Program-made: the position numbers and the translations under genes
Notes under the pieces: generated by a model
Seen by the model: the letters and a program-made list of their open reading frames with translations, nothing else
Told to the model about the DNA's origin: nothing
Databases searched by the model: none
Source of the DNA: Pseudomonas frederiksbergensis
GTDB lineage: Bacteria > Pseudomonadota > Gammaproteobacteria > Pseudomonadales > Pseudomonadaceae
NCBI RefSeq assembly: GCF_003732705.1
Contig: NZ_MOBR01000016.1
Location: 62,001-126,000, forward strand
DNA: 64,000 bases
Direction: 5' to 3'
Shown: piece by piece, positions 49,453 to 58,827 of the stretch
Position numbering within the stretch: the first letter of the stretch is position 1
Layout of the letters: each line of letters opens with the position of its first letter

Positions 49453-50812
49453 AGCCTTGAAACTGAGCGAGCTGACGGGCGTGCTGAATGCCCGTCTGGT
49501 GGCTGCCGACGCCAGTTTCGACGGTGTCAGCATCGACAGTCGCGCGATCAAGCCAGGTCAGTTGTTTATTGCCCTGACCGGTCCACGCTTCGATGGCCAT
49601 GACTATCTGAATGACGTTGCCGGCAAAGGCGCCGTCGCGGCATTGGTCGAGCGTGAAGTCGCCGACAGCACATTGCCGCAACTCGTCGTGCAAGACACTC
49701 GCCAGGCCCTCGGCCAACTGGGCGCGCTGAACCGGGCGGCTTACAGCAACCCGGTCGCAGCGGTGACCGGTTCCAGTGGCAAGACCACGGTCAAGGAAAT
49801 GCTCGCGAGCATCCTGCGCACCCGCGGTCCGGTGCATGCGACCCGTGGCAACTTGAACAACGACCTCGGCGTGCCGTTGACCCTGCTCGAGCTCGCGCCG
49901 GAACACACCGCCGCCGTGATCGAACTGGGTGCTTCGCGTCTGGGTGAAATTGCCTACACCGTGGGCATGACCAAGCCTCAGGTGGCCATCCTCAATAACG
50001 CCGGGACCGCCCATGTCGGCGAGTTTGGCGGGCCGGACAAAATCGTTGAAGCCAAGGGCGAAATTATTGAAGGGCTGGATGCCGATGGCGTCGCCGTTCT
50101 GAATCTCGACGACAAGGCGTTCGGCATCTGGAAGACCCGCGCGGGTGGCCGCAAAGTGCTGACATTTGCTTTGAACAACCCGAGCGCCGATTTCTATGCC
50201 AGCGACCTGGACCGCGATGCCCGCGGTTGCCCGTCGTTCAGCCTGCACAGTCCAGAAGGTGTGGAGCGGGTTCAACTGAACCTGCTCGGCACCCATAACG
50301 TCGCCAATGCCATGGCCGCCGCCGCTGCCGCGCATGCCTTGGGCGTCTCGCTATTCGGCATTGCCACCGGGCTTGGCGCGGTACAACCGGTCAAGGGCCG
50401 TACCGTCGCGCAACTGGCGACCAACGGCATGCGCGTGATTGATGACACTTACAACGCGAACCCCACCTCGATGTGTGCCGCCGTTGATATACTCGCCGGC
50501 TTTTCCGGCCGCACCGTTCTGGTGCTCGGGGATATCGGCGAGTTGGGCGACTGGGCGGAGCAGGGGCACCGCGACGTGGGCGAGTACGCCCGTGGCAAGG
50601 TTTCTGCGCTTTACGCAGTCGGGCCAATGATGGTGCACGCCGTAAACGCTTTCGGCCCACAGGCCCTTCACTTCAGCACCCAGGCTGAGCTGATCGAGGC
50701 CCTGGGCGCCGAGCAAGATACAAACACCACTATTTTGATCAAGGGCTCGCGTAGCGCTGCGATGGAAAACATCGTCGCCGCTTTGTGCGGGTCCAGTCTG
50801 GAGAAACATTAA
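49445..50812 (+). CDS. murF: UDP-MurNAc-tripeptide D-alanyl-D-alanine ligase
   Basis: 455 residues. ATP motif VTGSSGKTTVKEM and DDTYNANPTSM signature. Adds D-Ala-D-Ala (made by DdlB, also in this cluster) to complete the pentapeptide. Overlaps murE and mraY (TAATG). Confidence 0.97.
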   Translation: MLKALKLSELTGVLNARLVAADASFDGVSIDSRAIKPGQLFIALTGPRFDGHDYLNDVAGKGAVAALVEREVADSTLPQLVVQDTRQALGQLGALNRAAYSNPVAAVTGSSGKTTVKEMLASILRTRGPVHATRGNLNNDLGVPLTLLELAPEHTAAVIELGASRLGEIAYTVGMTKPQVAILNNAGTAHVGEFGGPDKIVEAKGEIIEGLDADGVAVLNLDDKAFGIWKTRAGGRKVLTFALNNPSADFYASDLDRDARGCPSFSLHSPEGVERVQLNLLGTHNVANAMAAAAAAHALGVSLFGIATGLGAVQPVKGRTVAQLATNGMRVIDDTYNANPTSMCAAVDILAGFSGRTVLVLGDIGELGDWAEQGHRDVGEYARGKVSALYAVGPMMVHAVNAFGPQALHFSTQAELIEALGAEQDTNTTILIKGSRSAAMENIVAALCGSSLEKH

Positions 50813-51894
50813 TGCTGCTGCTGTTAGCGGAGTACTTGCAACAGTTCTACAAAGGCTTCGCGGTCTTTCAGTACCTGACCCTGCGCGGGATCCTCGGTGT
50901 GCTGACCGCGCTGGTTTTGTCGCTGTGCTATGGCCCGTGGATGATCCGCACGTTGCAGAACCGTCAGATCGGTCAATCCGTTCGTAACGATGGCCCGCAA
51001 TCGCACCTGTCCAAATCCGGCACCCCGACCATGGGCGGCGCGCTGATCCTGTCGTCCATCGGCGTCAGTACGTTGCTTTGGGCCGACCTTAGCAACCGTT
51101 ATGTCTGGACCGTGCTGCTGGTGACCTTGCTGTTTGGTGCCATCGGTTGGGTCGATGACTATCGCAAGGTGATCGAGAAAAACTCTAAAGGCTTGCCGAG
51201 CCGCTGGAAGTATTTCTGGCAATCGGTGTTCGGCCTCGCTGCGGCGATCTTCCTTTATAAGACCGCAGTGACACCGGTTGAAACCACCCTGATCCTGCCA
51301 ATGCTCAAGGACTACAGCATTCCGCTGGGTGCAGGTTTCATCGTCCTGACCTATTTCGTGATTGTCGGCTCGAGCAACGCGGTCAACCTGACCGATGGCC
51401 TCGACGGTCTGGCGATCATGCCCACCGTGATGGTCGGCGGCGGGTTGGGGATCTTCTGCTACCTGTCCGGTAACGTGAAATTCGCTGAATACCTGCTGAT
51501 CCCTTACGTACCGGGCGCGGGTGAACTGATCGTGTTCTGCGGCGCCTTGATCGGCGCGGGCCTGGGCTTCCTCTGGTTCAACACTTACCCGGCGCAAGTC
51601 TTCATGGGCGACGTTGGCGCACTGGCGCTGGGCGCAGCCCTGGGCACCATCGCGGTGATCGTCCGCCAGGAAATCGTTCTGTTCATCATGGGCGGCGTGT
51701 TCGTGATGGAAACCCTGTCGGTGGTCATCCAGGTGGCCTCCTTCAAATTGACCGGGCGCCGGGTGTTCCGCATGGCGCCGATACACCACCACTTTGAACT
51801 CAAGGGCTGGCCTGAGCCGCGCGTGATCGTCCGTTTCTGGATCATCACCGTGATTCTCGTACTGGTCGGCCTTGCCACCCTGAAGCTGAGGTAG
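50812..51894 (+). CDS. mraY: Phospho-MurNAc-pentapeptide transferase (lipid I synthase)
   Basis: 360 residues, the canonical MraY length. Ten hydrophobic helices; the Asp-rich catalytic motifs are present (GWVDDYRK, NLTDGLDGLA, FMGDVGALALGA) and the HHHFELKGWPE loop. Inner membrane enzyme transferring the sugar-peptide to undecaprenyl phosphate. Confidence 0.98.
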   Translation: MLLLLAEYLQQFYKGFAVFQYLTLRGILGVLTALVLSLCYGPWMIRTLQNRQIGQSVRNDGPQSHLSKSGTPTMGGALILSSIGVSTLLWADLSNRYVWTVLLVTLLFGAIGWVDDYRKVIEKNSKGLPSRWKYFWQSVFGLAAAIFLYKTAVTPVETTLILPMLKDYSIPLGAGFIVLTYFVIVGSSNAVNLTDGLDGLAIMPTVMVGGGLGIFCYLSGNVKFAEYLLIPYVPGAGELIVFCGALIGAGLGFLWFNTYPAQVFMGDVGALALGAALGTIAVIVRQEIVLFIMGGVFVMETLSVVIQVASFKLTGRRVFRMAPIHHHFELKGWPEPRVIVRFWIITVILVLVGLATLKLR

Positions 51895-51899
51895 AACGA

Positions 51900-53246
51900 G
51901 TGTCTCTGATCGCTTCTGACCACTTCCGCATCGTTGTCGGCCTCGGCAAGAGCGGCATGTCCCTGGTTCGCTTCCTGGCGAACCGGGGCACGTCGTTTGC
52001 CGTGGCCGATACGCGGGAAAATCCACCGGAACTGGCCACGCTCAAGCGTGACTATCCGCACGTGGAAGTGCGTTGTGGCGAGCTGGACGTCGAATTCCTG
52101 TGCCGTGCCGACGAGCTCTACGTGAGCCCCGGCCTGGCGCTGGCGACCCCGGCCCTGCAGGCTGCCGCCGCCCGTGGCGTGAAATTGTCCGGTGATATCG
52201 AGCTGTTCGCGCGTAACGCGAAAGCGCCGATCGTCGCCATCAGCGGTTCCAACGCCAAAAGCACCGTCACCACCCTGGTCGGCGAGATGGCCGCTGCGGC
52301 GGGCAAGCGTGTGGCGGTCGGCGGCAACCTCGGCACGCCGGCGCTGGATTTGCTCAGCGATGACGTCGAGTTGTACGTGATGGAACTGTCGAGCTTCCAG
52401 CTCGAAACCACCGATCAGCTCAATGCCGAAGTGGCGACCGTGCTCAACGTCAGCGAAGACCACATGGACCGCTACAGCGGCCTGCCGGCTTATCACCTGG
52501 CCAAGCATCGGATCTTCCGCGGGGCCAAACAGTTTGTGGTCAACCGTCAGGACGCCTTGAGCCGTCCGCTGATGGGCGAGGGCCAGCCATGCTGGACCTT
52601 CGGTTTGAGCAAACCTGATTTCAAGGCATTTGGTATCCGCGAAGAGGAAGGCGAGAAGTACCTGGCCTTCGAATTCCAGAACCTGATGCCGGTGCGCGAG
52701 TTGAAAATTCGTGGCGCCCATAACCAATCCAATGCCCTCGCGGCACTGGCGCTGGGGCATGCCGTCGGTCTGCCGTTCGACGCGATGCTGTCGAGCCTGC
52801 GCACCTTCGCCGGCCTCGAACATCGCTGCCAGTGGGTCCGCGACCTGGACGGCGTGGGCTACTACAACGATTCCAAAGCCACCAACGTCGGCGCCGCACT
52901 GGCCGCCATCGAAGGCCTGGGCGCGGACATCGACGGCAAAGTCGTGTTGATCGCCGGTGGCGACGGCAAAGGTGCCGAGTTCAAGGATCTGCGTGATCCG
53001 GTGGCGGCCAACTGCCGCGCTGTCATTTTGATGGGCCGTGATTCCGACAAGATCGGCGATGCCATTGGCGACGCTGTGCCGCTGATTCGCGCCGGTTCGC
53101 TGGTCGAAGCGGTGGAGCAATGCCGCGCCGCTGCGCACCCCGGCGACGTGGTGCTGTTGTCCCCGGCCTGCGCCAGTTTCGACATGTTCAAAAATTACGA
53201 AGACCGTGGTCACCAGTTCGTCCGCGCTGTGGAGGATCTGGCATGA
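51900..53246 (+). CDS. murD: UDP-MurNAc-L-alanine:D-glutamate ligase
   Basis: 448 residues from a GTG start. Nucleotide motif ISGSNAKSTVTTL (with Ala where most MurD have Gly) and the YNDSKATNVGAALAA signature. Adds D-Glu in the second step of stem peptide synthesis. Its last bases overlap the ftsW start (ATGA). Confidence 0.97.
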   Translation: MSLIASDHFRIVVGLGKSGMSLVRFLANRGTSFAVADTRENPPELATLKRDYPHVEVRCGELDVEFLCRADELYVSPGLALATPALQAAAARGVKLSGDIELFARNAKAPIVAISGSNAKSTVTTLVGEMAAAAGKRVAVGGNLGTPALDLLSDDVELYVMELSSFQLETTDQLNAEVATVLNVSEDHMDRYSGLPAYHLAKHRIFRGAKQFVVNRQDALSRPLMGEGQPCWTFGLSKPDFKAFGIREEEGEKYLAFEFQNLMPVRELKIRGAHNQSNALAALALGHAVGLPFDAMLSSLRTFAGLEHRCQWVRDLDGVGYYNDSKATNVGAALAAIEGLGADIDGKVVLIAGGDGKGAEFKDLRDPVAANCRAVILMGRDSDKIGDAIGDAVPLIRAGSLVEAVEQCRAAAHPGDVVLLSPACASFDMFKNYEDRGHQFVRAVEDLA

Positions 53247-54460
53247 GCCTGCGAAATATCATCAAGCCGTATCCATCGCCAATCATCACCGGGCGCGGCA
53301 TCGACCTCGATTTTCCGATGCTCGCCGGTTGTCTGGCATTGATCGGCCTCGGGCTGGTGATGATCGCCTCGGCATCGACCGAAGTCGCCGCTGCGCAGTC
53401 GGGTAGTGCGCTGTATTACATGATTCGCCACCTGATCTACATCGTGCTGGGCCTGGGCGCTTGCGTCATCACCCTGATGATCCCGATCGCCACCTGGCAA
53501 CGCCTGGGCTGGCTGATGCTGTTGGGCGCGTTCGGTTTGCTGGTGATGGTGATCGTCCCGGGGATCGGTCGGGAAGTGAACGGTTCGATGCGCTGGATCG
53601 GCTTCAGTTTCTTCAACGTTCAGCCGTCCGAAATCGCCAAGGTGTTTGTGGTGATCTACCTCGCCGGGTATCTGGTGCGGCGCCAGAAAGAAGTGCGCGA
53701 AAGCTGGATGGGCTTCTTCAAGCCGTTCATCGTTCTGCTGCCAATGGCTGGCCTGTTGCTGATGGAACCGGACTTCGGTGCCACCGTCGTGATGATGGGT
53801 GCTGCGGCGGCGATGCTGTTCCTTGGCGGGGTCGGGCTGTTCCGGTTTTCCTTGATGGTGGTGCTGGCGGTCGCGGCGGTGGTGCTGTTGATTCAGGTGC
53901 AGCCGTATCGAATGGCGCGCCTGACCAACTTCGCCGATCCATGGGCCGACCAGTTCGGCGCCGGCTACCAGTTGTCGCAAGCCTTGATCGCGTTCGGTCG
54001 CGGCGAATGGCTGGGCGTTGGCCTGGGTAACAGCGTACAGAAACAGTTCTATCTGCCGGAAGCCCACACAGACTTCGTGTTCTCGGTGTTGGCTGAAGAG
54101 CTGGGTGCCGTGGGTTCGCTGTGCACGGTCGCGCTGTTTGTCTTTGTGTGTATTCGTGGCATGTACATCGGCTATTGGGCCGAGAAGGCCAAGCAATTCT
54201 TCGCCGCTTATATCGCGTACGGCCTGTCGTTCCTGTGGATCGGTCAGTTCCTGATCAACATCGGGGTGAACGTCGGCCTGCTGCCGACCAAGGGTTTGAC
54301 CTTGCCGTTCCTCAGCTATGGCGGCAGTTCGTTGGTGATCTGTGGTGCCTGTCTGGGCTTGTTGCTGCGCATTGAGTGGGAGAGTCGAACCCACCTGGGC
54401 AGTGAAGAGACCGAGTTCCAGGAAAGCGACTTCGCCGAGGAGTCGACCCATGGGCGCTAA
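53243..54460 (+). CDS. ftsW: Septal lipid II polymerase FtsW (SEDS)
   Basis: 405 residues from the ATG at 53243 in the murD overlap; the longer frame upstream is inside murD. Ten hydrophobic helices, the SEDS motif QPSEIAKVFVVIYLAGYL and EEXGA (LAEELGAVGSL). Polymerises glycan at the septum together with FtsI. Confidence 0.97.
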   Translation: MSLRNIIKPYPSPIITGRGIDLDFPMLAGCLALIGLGLVMIASASTEVAAAQSGSALYYMIRHLIYIVLGLGACVITLMIPIATWQRLGWLMLLGAFGLLVMVIVPGIGREVNGSMRWIGFSFFNVQPSEIAKVFVVIYLAGYLVRRQKEVRESWMGFFKPFIVLLPMAGLLLMEPDFGATVVMMGAAAAMLFLGGVGLFRFSLMVVLAVAAVVLLIQVQPYRMARLTNFADPWADQFGAGYQLSQALIAFGRGEWLGVGLGNSVQKQFYLPEAHTDFVFSVLAEELGAVGSLCTVALFVFVCIRGMYIGYWAEKAKQFFAAYIAYGLSFLWIGQFLINIGVNVGLLPTKGLTLPFLSYGGSSLVICGACLGLLLRIEWESRTHLGSEETEFQESDFAEESTHGR

Positions 54461-55520
54461 CGTATTGATCATGGCCGGCGGCACCGGTGGGCACGTGTTC
54501 CCGGCGTTGGCCTGCGCTCGCGAGTTCCAGGCCCGCGGTTACACCGTGCATTGGCTCGGTACACCGCGCGGCATTGAAAACGATCTGGTCCCGGCGGCCG
54601 GTCTTGAGCTGCATCGCATCAACGCCAGCGGATTGCGCGGCAAGGGCAAGCTGTCGCTGCTCAAGGCGCCGTTCATGTTGCTCAAGTCAGTCTGGCAGGC
54701 GCGGGCGATCATTCGTCGGCTGCGGCCCGTCTGCGTGGTCGGCTTTGGTGGTTATGTGACCGGTCCCGGCGGCGTCGCGGCCAAACTGTCCGGTGTTCCG
54801 GTCATCGTTCACGAGCAGAACGCCGTGGCCGGTACCGCCAATCGGTTGCTCATGCCGTTGGCCGCCCGAGTCTGTGAAGCATTCCCCGACACCTTTACCC
54901 TGTCGGACAGCCGTCGGACCACCGGTAACCCGGTGCGCACCGAACTGTTCCTCGAAACACCGCGACCAGCCCTGGCCGGTCGCAAGGCGCGTTTGCTGAT
55001 CCTGGGCGGAAGCCTGGGCGCAGAACCGTTGAACAAGTTGCTGCCTGAAGCCCTGTCGCAAGTCGCCGTCGACCTGCGCCCGGAAGTGTTCCATCAGGCC
55101 GGCAAAAACCACGATGAAGTGACTGCGCAGCGCTATCGCGAGGCTGGCGTCGAGGCGCAAGTGCAGCCTTTCATCAAAGACATGGCCCAGGCCTATGGCT
55201 GGGCCGACCTGGTGGTGTGCCGTGCAGGCGCGTTGACCATCAGTGAACTGGCCGCCGCCGGTCTGCCCTCGATGCTGGTGCCTCTGCCCCATGCCATCGA
55301 CGATCACCAGACCCGCAACGCCGAATATTTGGCCCGTGAAGGCGCAGCCTTCCTGATGCCGCAAAGAACGACCGGCGCCGCAGATCTTGCCGCACGCCTG
55401 ACAGAGGTCCTGATGCAACCGCAACGACTCAATGACATGGCCAACGCGGCCCGCCGACTGGCGAAACCCGATGCAACCCGTAACGTTGTCGACACCTGCC
55501 TGGAGGTGGCCCATGGTTGA
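54450..55520 (+). CDS. murG: UDP-GlcNAc transferase MurG (lipid II synthase)
   Basis: 356 residues from the ATG at 54450. N-terminal GGTGGHVFPALA loop, VGFGGYVTGPG and VCRAGALTISELAAAGLPS signatures of the GT-B family. Peripheral inner membrane enzyme that converts lipid I to lipid II. Overlaps ftsW by 11 bases and murC by 8. Confidence 0.98.
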   Translation: MGANVLIMAGGTGGHVFPALACAREFQARGYTVHWLGTPRGIENDLVPAAGLELHRINASGLRGKGKLSLLKAPFMLLKSVWQARAIIRRLRPVCVVGFGGYVTGPGGVAAKLSGVPVIVHEQNAVAGTANRLLMPLAARVCEAFPDTFTLSDSRRTTGNPVRTELFLETPRPALAGRKARLLILGGSLGAEPLNKLLPEALSQVAVDLRPEVFHQAGKNHDEVTAQRYREAGVEAQVQPFIKDMAQAYGWADLVVCRAGALTISELAAAGLPSMLVPLPHAIDDHQTRNAEYLAREGAAFLMPQRTTGAADLAARLTEVLMQPQRLNDMANAARRLAKPDATRNVVDTCLEVAHG

Positions 55521-56973
55521 GAATCAGAAAGCCATTCCGCAACCGGAAATGCGCCGCATCCGTCGCATCCATTTCGTCGGTATCGGCGGCGTGGGCATGT
55601 GCGGTATCGCCGAAGTCTTGCTGAACCTGGGCTATGAAGTGTCCGGTTCCGACCTCAAGGCTTCGCCGGTGACCGAGCGCCTGGAATCCTTTGGTGCCCA
55701 CATCTATATCGGTCACCGTGCCGAGAACGCCGCGAACGCCGATGTGTTGGTTACTTCCAGTGCCGTGAACACCTCCAACCCGGAAGTTGCCACCGCCCTG
55801 GAACGCCGGATCCCGGTGGTGCCGCGTGCCGAGATGCTCGCCGAACTGATGCGTTACCGTCACGGCATCGCCGTCGCCGGTACCCATGGCAAAACCACCA
55901 CCACCAGCCTGATCGCTTCGGTGTTTGCGGCCGGTGGCCTGGACCCGACGTTCGTCATCGGCGGTCGCCTGAATGCCGCGGGCACCAATGCCCAGCTCGG
56001 CACCAGCCGCTACCTGATTGCCGAAGCCGACGAAAGCGATGCGAGCTTCCTGCACTTGCAGCCGTTGGTGGCCGTGGTTACCAACATCGACGCCGATCAC
56101 ATGGCGACCTACGGCGGCGACTTCAATGTATTGAAGAAAACCTTCGTCGAGTTCCTGCACAACCTGCCGTTCTACGGTTTGGCCGTGGTGTGCCTGGACG
56201 ATCCGGTGGTGCGTGAAATCCTGCCGCTGGTCAAACGCCCGACGGTCACTTACGGCTTCGGCGACGATTGCGACGTGCGCGCGATCAATGTGCGCCAGCA
56301 AGGCATGCAGACCTTCTTCACCGTGCTGCGTCCTGATCGCGAACCGCTGGATGTCTCGGTGAACATGCCGGGCAACCACAACGTATTGAACGCCCTGGCG
56401 ACCATCTGCATTGCCTCCGACGAGGGCGTCAGCGATGAAGCCATCGTCCAGGGCCTGTCCGGGTTCCAGGGGGTCGGCCGACGCTTCCAGGTCTACGGCG
56501 AACTGCCGGTAGACGGCGGCAATGTGATGCTGGTCGACGATTACGGTCACCACCCGACCGAAGTCGCGGCTGTGATCAAAGCCGTGCGCGGTGGCTGGCC
56601 GGAGCGTCGCCTGGTGATGGTTTACCAGCCGCACCGCTATAGCCGCACCCGCGACCTGTACGACGATTTCGTCAATGTCCTGGCCGACGCCAACGTCCTG
56701 CTGTTGATGGAAGTCTATCCGGCCGGCGAAGAGCCGATCCCGGGCGCCGACAGCCGCAAGCTGTGCAACAGCATCCGCCAGCGCGGTCAGCTGGACCCGA
56801 TCTACATCGAGCGCGGTGTCGACCTGGCGCCGATCGTCAAGCCGCTGTTGCGTGCCGGCGACATCCTGCTGTGCCAGGGCGCCGGTGATATCGGCGGTCT
56901 CGCACCGAAATTGTTGAACAGTCCGTTGTTCGTGGGCGCGGTTGCCGCACCCACTGTGGGGAAGTTGAAATGA
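55513..56973 (+). CDS. murC: UDP-MurNAc:L-alanine ligase
   Basis: 486 residues from the ATG at 55513. N-terminal HFVGIGGVGMCGIAEVL, ATP motif VAGTHGKTTTTSL and YQPHRYSRTRDL signature. First step of stem peptide synthesis. Overlaps murG (8 bases) and ddlB (4 bases). Confidence 0.98.
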   Translation: MVENQKAIPQPEMRRIRRIHFVGIGGVGMCGIAEVLLNLGYEVSGSDLKASPVTERLESFGAHIYIGHRAENAANADVLVTSSAVNTSNPEVATALERRIPVVPRAEMLAELMRYRHGIAVAGTHGKTTTTSLIASVFAAGGLDPTFVIGGRLNAAGTNAQLGTSRYLIAEADESDASFLHLQPLVAVVTNIDADHMATYGGDFNVLKKTFVEFLHNLPFYGLAVVCLDDPVVREILPLVKRPTVTYGFGDDCDVRAINVRQQGMQTFFTVLRPDREPLDVSVNMPGNHNVLNALATICIASDEGVSDEAIVQGLSGFQGVGRRFQVYGELPVDGGNVMLVDDYGHHPTEVAAVIKAVRGGWPERRLVMVYQPHRYSRTRDLYDDFVNVLADANVLLLMEVYPAGEEPIPGADSRKLCNSIRQRGQLDPIYIERGVDLAPIVKPLLRAGDILLCQGAGDIGGLAPKLLNSPLFVGAVAAPTVGKLK

Positions 56974-57938
56974 CTGCTGCTTACGCCAACCTCGTCTCCA
57001 CCCTCGCGCCGAAAGACTTCGGCCGCGTCGCCGTGCTGTTCGGCGGCAAGAGTGCCGAGCGTGAGGTTTCCTTGAAGTCGGGCAATGCGGTTCTCGAAGC
57101 GCTTCAAAACGCTGGTGTGGATGCGTTCGGCCTCGACGTGGGCGATGACCTGTTGCAGCGTCTGCTCAACGAAAAAATCGATCGTGCCTTCATCATTCTC
57201 CACGGTCGTGGCGGTGAAGACGGCAGCATGCAGGGCCTGCTCGAATGCCTGGGCATTCCCTACACCGGCAGCGGCATCCTCGCTTCGGCTTTGGCCATGG
57301 ACAAGCTGCGCACCAAGCAGGTCTGGCACAGTCTCGGGATTCCGACGCCACGCCACGCCGTACTGAGTTCCGAGGCCGATTGTATTTCGGCGGCCACGGA
57401 ACTGGGCTTCCCTTTGATCGTCAAACCGGCCCATGAAGGTTCAAGTATCGGTATGGCCAAAGTGACTTCCGCGTCTGAGTTGATCGACGCATGGAAAGCG
57501 GCCAGTACCTACGATTCGCAAGTGTTGGTCGAGCAATGGATTCAAGGTCCGGAGTTCACCATCGCCACCCTGCGTGACCAGGTGTTGCCACCGATTGCCC
57601 TGGGCACGACGCACAGTTTCTACGATTACGACGCCAAGTACGTGGCTTCCGATACCCAGTACCGGATCCCGTGTGGCCTCGACAGCACCAAAGAAAAAGA
57701 ACTGATGGACCTGACGGCGAAAGCCTGTGAGGCGCTGGGCATCGCCGGTTGGGGCAGGGCAGACGTGATGCAGGACGCCGACGGGCAGTTCTGGTTCCTC
57801 GAAGTCAACACCGCACCGGGCATGACCGATCATAGCCTGGTGCCCATGGCAGCCCGTGCTGCCGGTCTGGATTTCCAGCAACTGGTTCTGGCCATTTTGG
57901 CCGCCAGCATTGCCGGCAACAACGAGCCGCGAGGTTAA
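56970..57938 (+). CDS. ddlB: D-alanine:D-alanine ligase
   Basis: 322 residues. ATP-grasp enzyme: VLFGGKSAEREVSL at the N-terminus, LHGRGGEDGSMQGLLE, EGSSIGM and the terminal FLEVNTAPGMTDHSLVP metal-site motif. Makes the D-Ala-D-Ala used by MurF. Confidence 0.97.
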   Translation: MTAAYANLVSTLAPKDFGRVAVLFGGKSAEREVSLKSGNAVLEALQNAGVDAFGLDVGDDLLQRLLNEKIDRAFIILHGRGGEDGSMQGLLECLGIPYTGSGILASALAMDKLRTKQVWHSLGIPTPRHAVLSSEADCISAATELGFPLIVKPAHEGSSIGMAKVTSASELIDAWKAASTYDSQVLVEQWIQGPEFTIATLRDQVLPPIALGTTHSFYDYDAKYVASDTQYRIPCGLDSTKEKELMDLTAKACEALGIAGWGRADVMQDADGQFWFLEVNTAPGMTDHSLVPMAARAAGLDFQQLVLAILAASIAGNNEPRG

Positions 57939-57942
57939 GACC

Positions 57943-58812
57943 ATGCAAGGCGCTCAGCTGAGACATCAGCCCTCCGCTCCACCCGGCCGCAAGCCGGTAC
58001 CGCGGGGTGCCAGCCGAATGGTGGCCAAAGAGCCGATGTCTGCGCGCCTGCCGAAAGCCAATTTTGGTTTTCTGAAAGCCTTGTTCTGGCCAGTGCTGCT
58101 GGTAGCGCTGGGGTTCGGCACTTACGAAGGCGCGCAGCGGTTGCTGCCCTACGCCGACCGGCCGATCACCAAGATCAACGTGCAGGGTGATTTGAGTTAC
58201 ATCAGCCAGCAAGCCGTGCAGCAGCGGATCGCCCCCTACGTGGCGTCGAGCTTCTTCACCATCGACCTGGAGAGCATGCGCACCGAGCTTGAAACGATGC
58301 CATGGATTGCCCACGCCGAAGTGCGTCGGGTGTGGCCGGATCAAGTCGTGATTCGCCTGGAAGAACAACTGCCGGTGGCCCGTTGGGGCGATGAGTCACT
58401 GTTGAACAACCAGGGCCAGGCGTTCACCCCGCGTGAGCTGGCGAACTACGAACACTTGCCACAGCTGTTCGGCCCACAGCGGGCCCAGCAGCAAGTGATG
58501 CAGCAATACCAGGTGCTGAGCCAGATGCTCAGGCCATTGGGCTTCTCGATTGCACGCCTGGAATTGCGTGAACGAGGCAGCTGGTTCCTGACCACCGGTG
58601 CCGGCAGTGCCGGCCCGGGAATCGAACTGCTGCTGGGACGCGGCAACCTGGTGGAAAAGATGCGCCGCTTCATTGCCATCTACGACAAGACGCTTAAAGA
58701 ACAGATTACGAACATTGCGCGCATCGATCTGCGCTACGCCAACGGCCTCGCTGTTGGCTGGCGGGAACCTGTAGCGCCCACGACAGCCCAACCCGCTGTC
58801 GCGAAGAATTAA
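57943..58812 (+). CDS. ftsQ: Cell division protein FtsQ
   Basis: 289 residues from the ATG at 57943. A basic cytoplasmic N-terminus (about 40 residues), one transmembrane helix (about 49-66), a POTRA domain starting ITKINVQGDLSYIS, and a beta domain. Recruits FtsL/FtsB to the divisome. ftsA follows after 15 bp. Confidence 0.95.
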   Translation: MQGAQLRHQPSAPPGRKPVPRGASRMVAKEPMSARLPKANFGFLKALFWPVLLVALGFGTYEGAQRLLPYADRPITKINVQGDLSYISQQAVQQRIAPYVASSFFTIDLESMRTELETMPWIAHAEVRRVWPDQVVIRLEEQLPVARWGDESLLNNQGQAFTPRELANYEHLPQLFGPQRAQQQVMQQYQVLSQMLRPLGFSIARLELRERGSWFLTTGAGSAGPGIELLLGRGNLVEKMRRFIAIYDKTLKEQITNIARIDLRYANGLAVGWREPVAPTTAQPAVAKN

Positions 58813-58827
58813 GAAGAGGCAGGACCC

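Noticed and set aside
53210..54484. Long antisense frame opposite ftsW
   Set aside because: His/Gln-rich shadow with no ribosome site; ftsW is complete.
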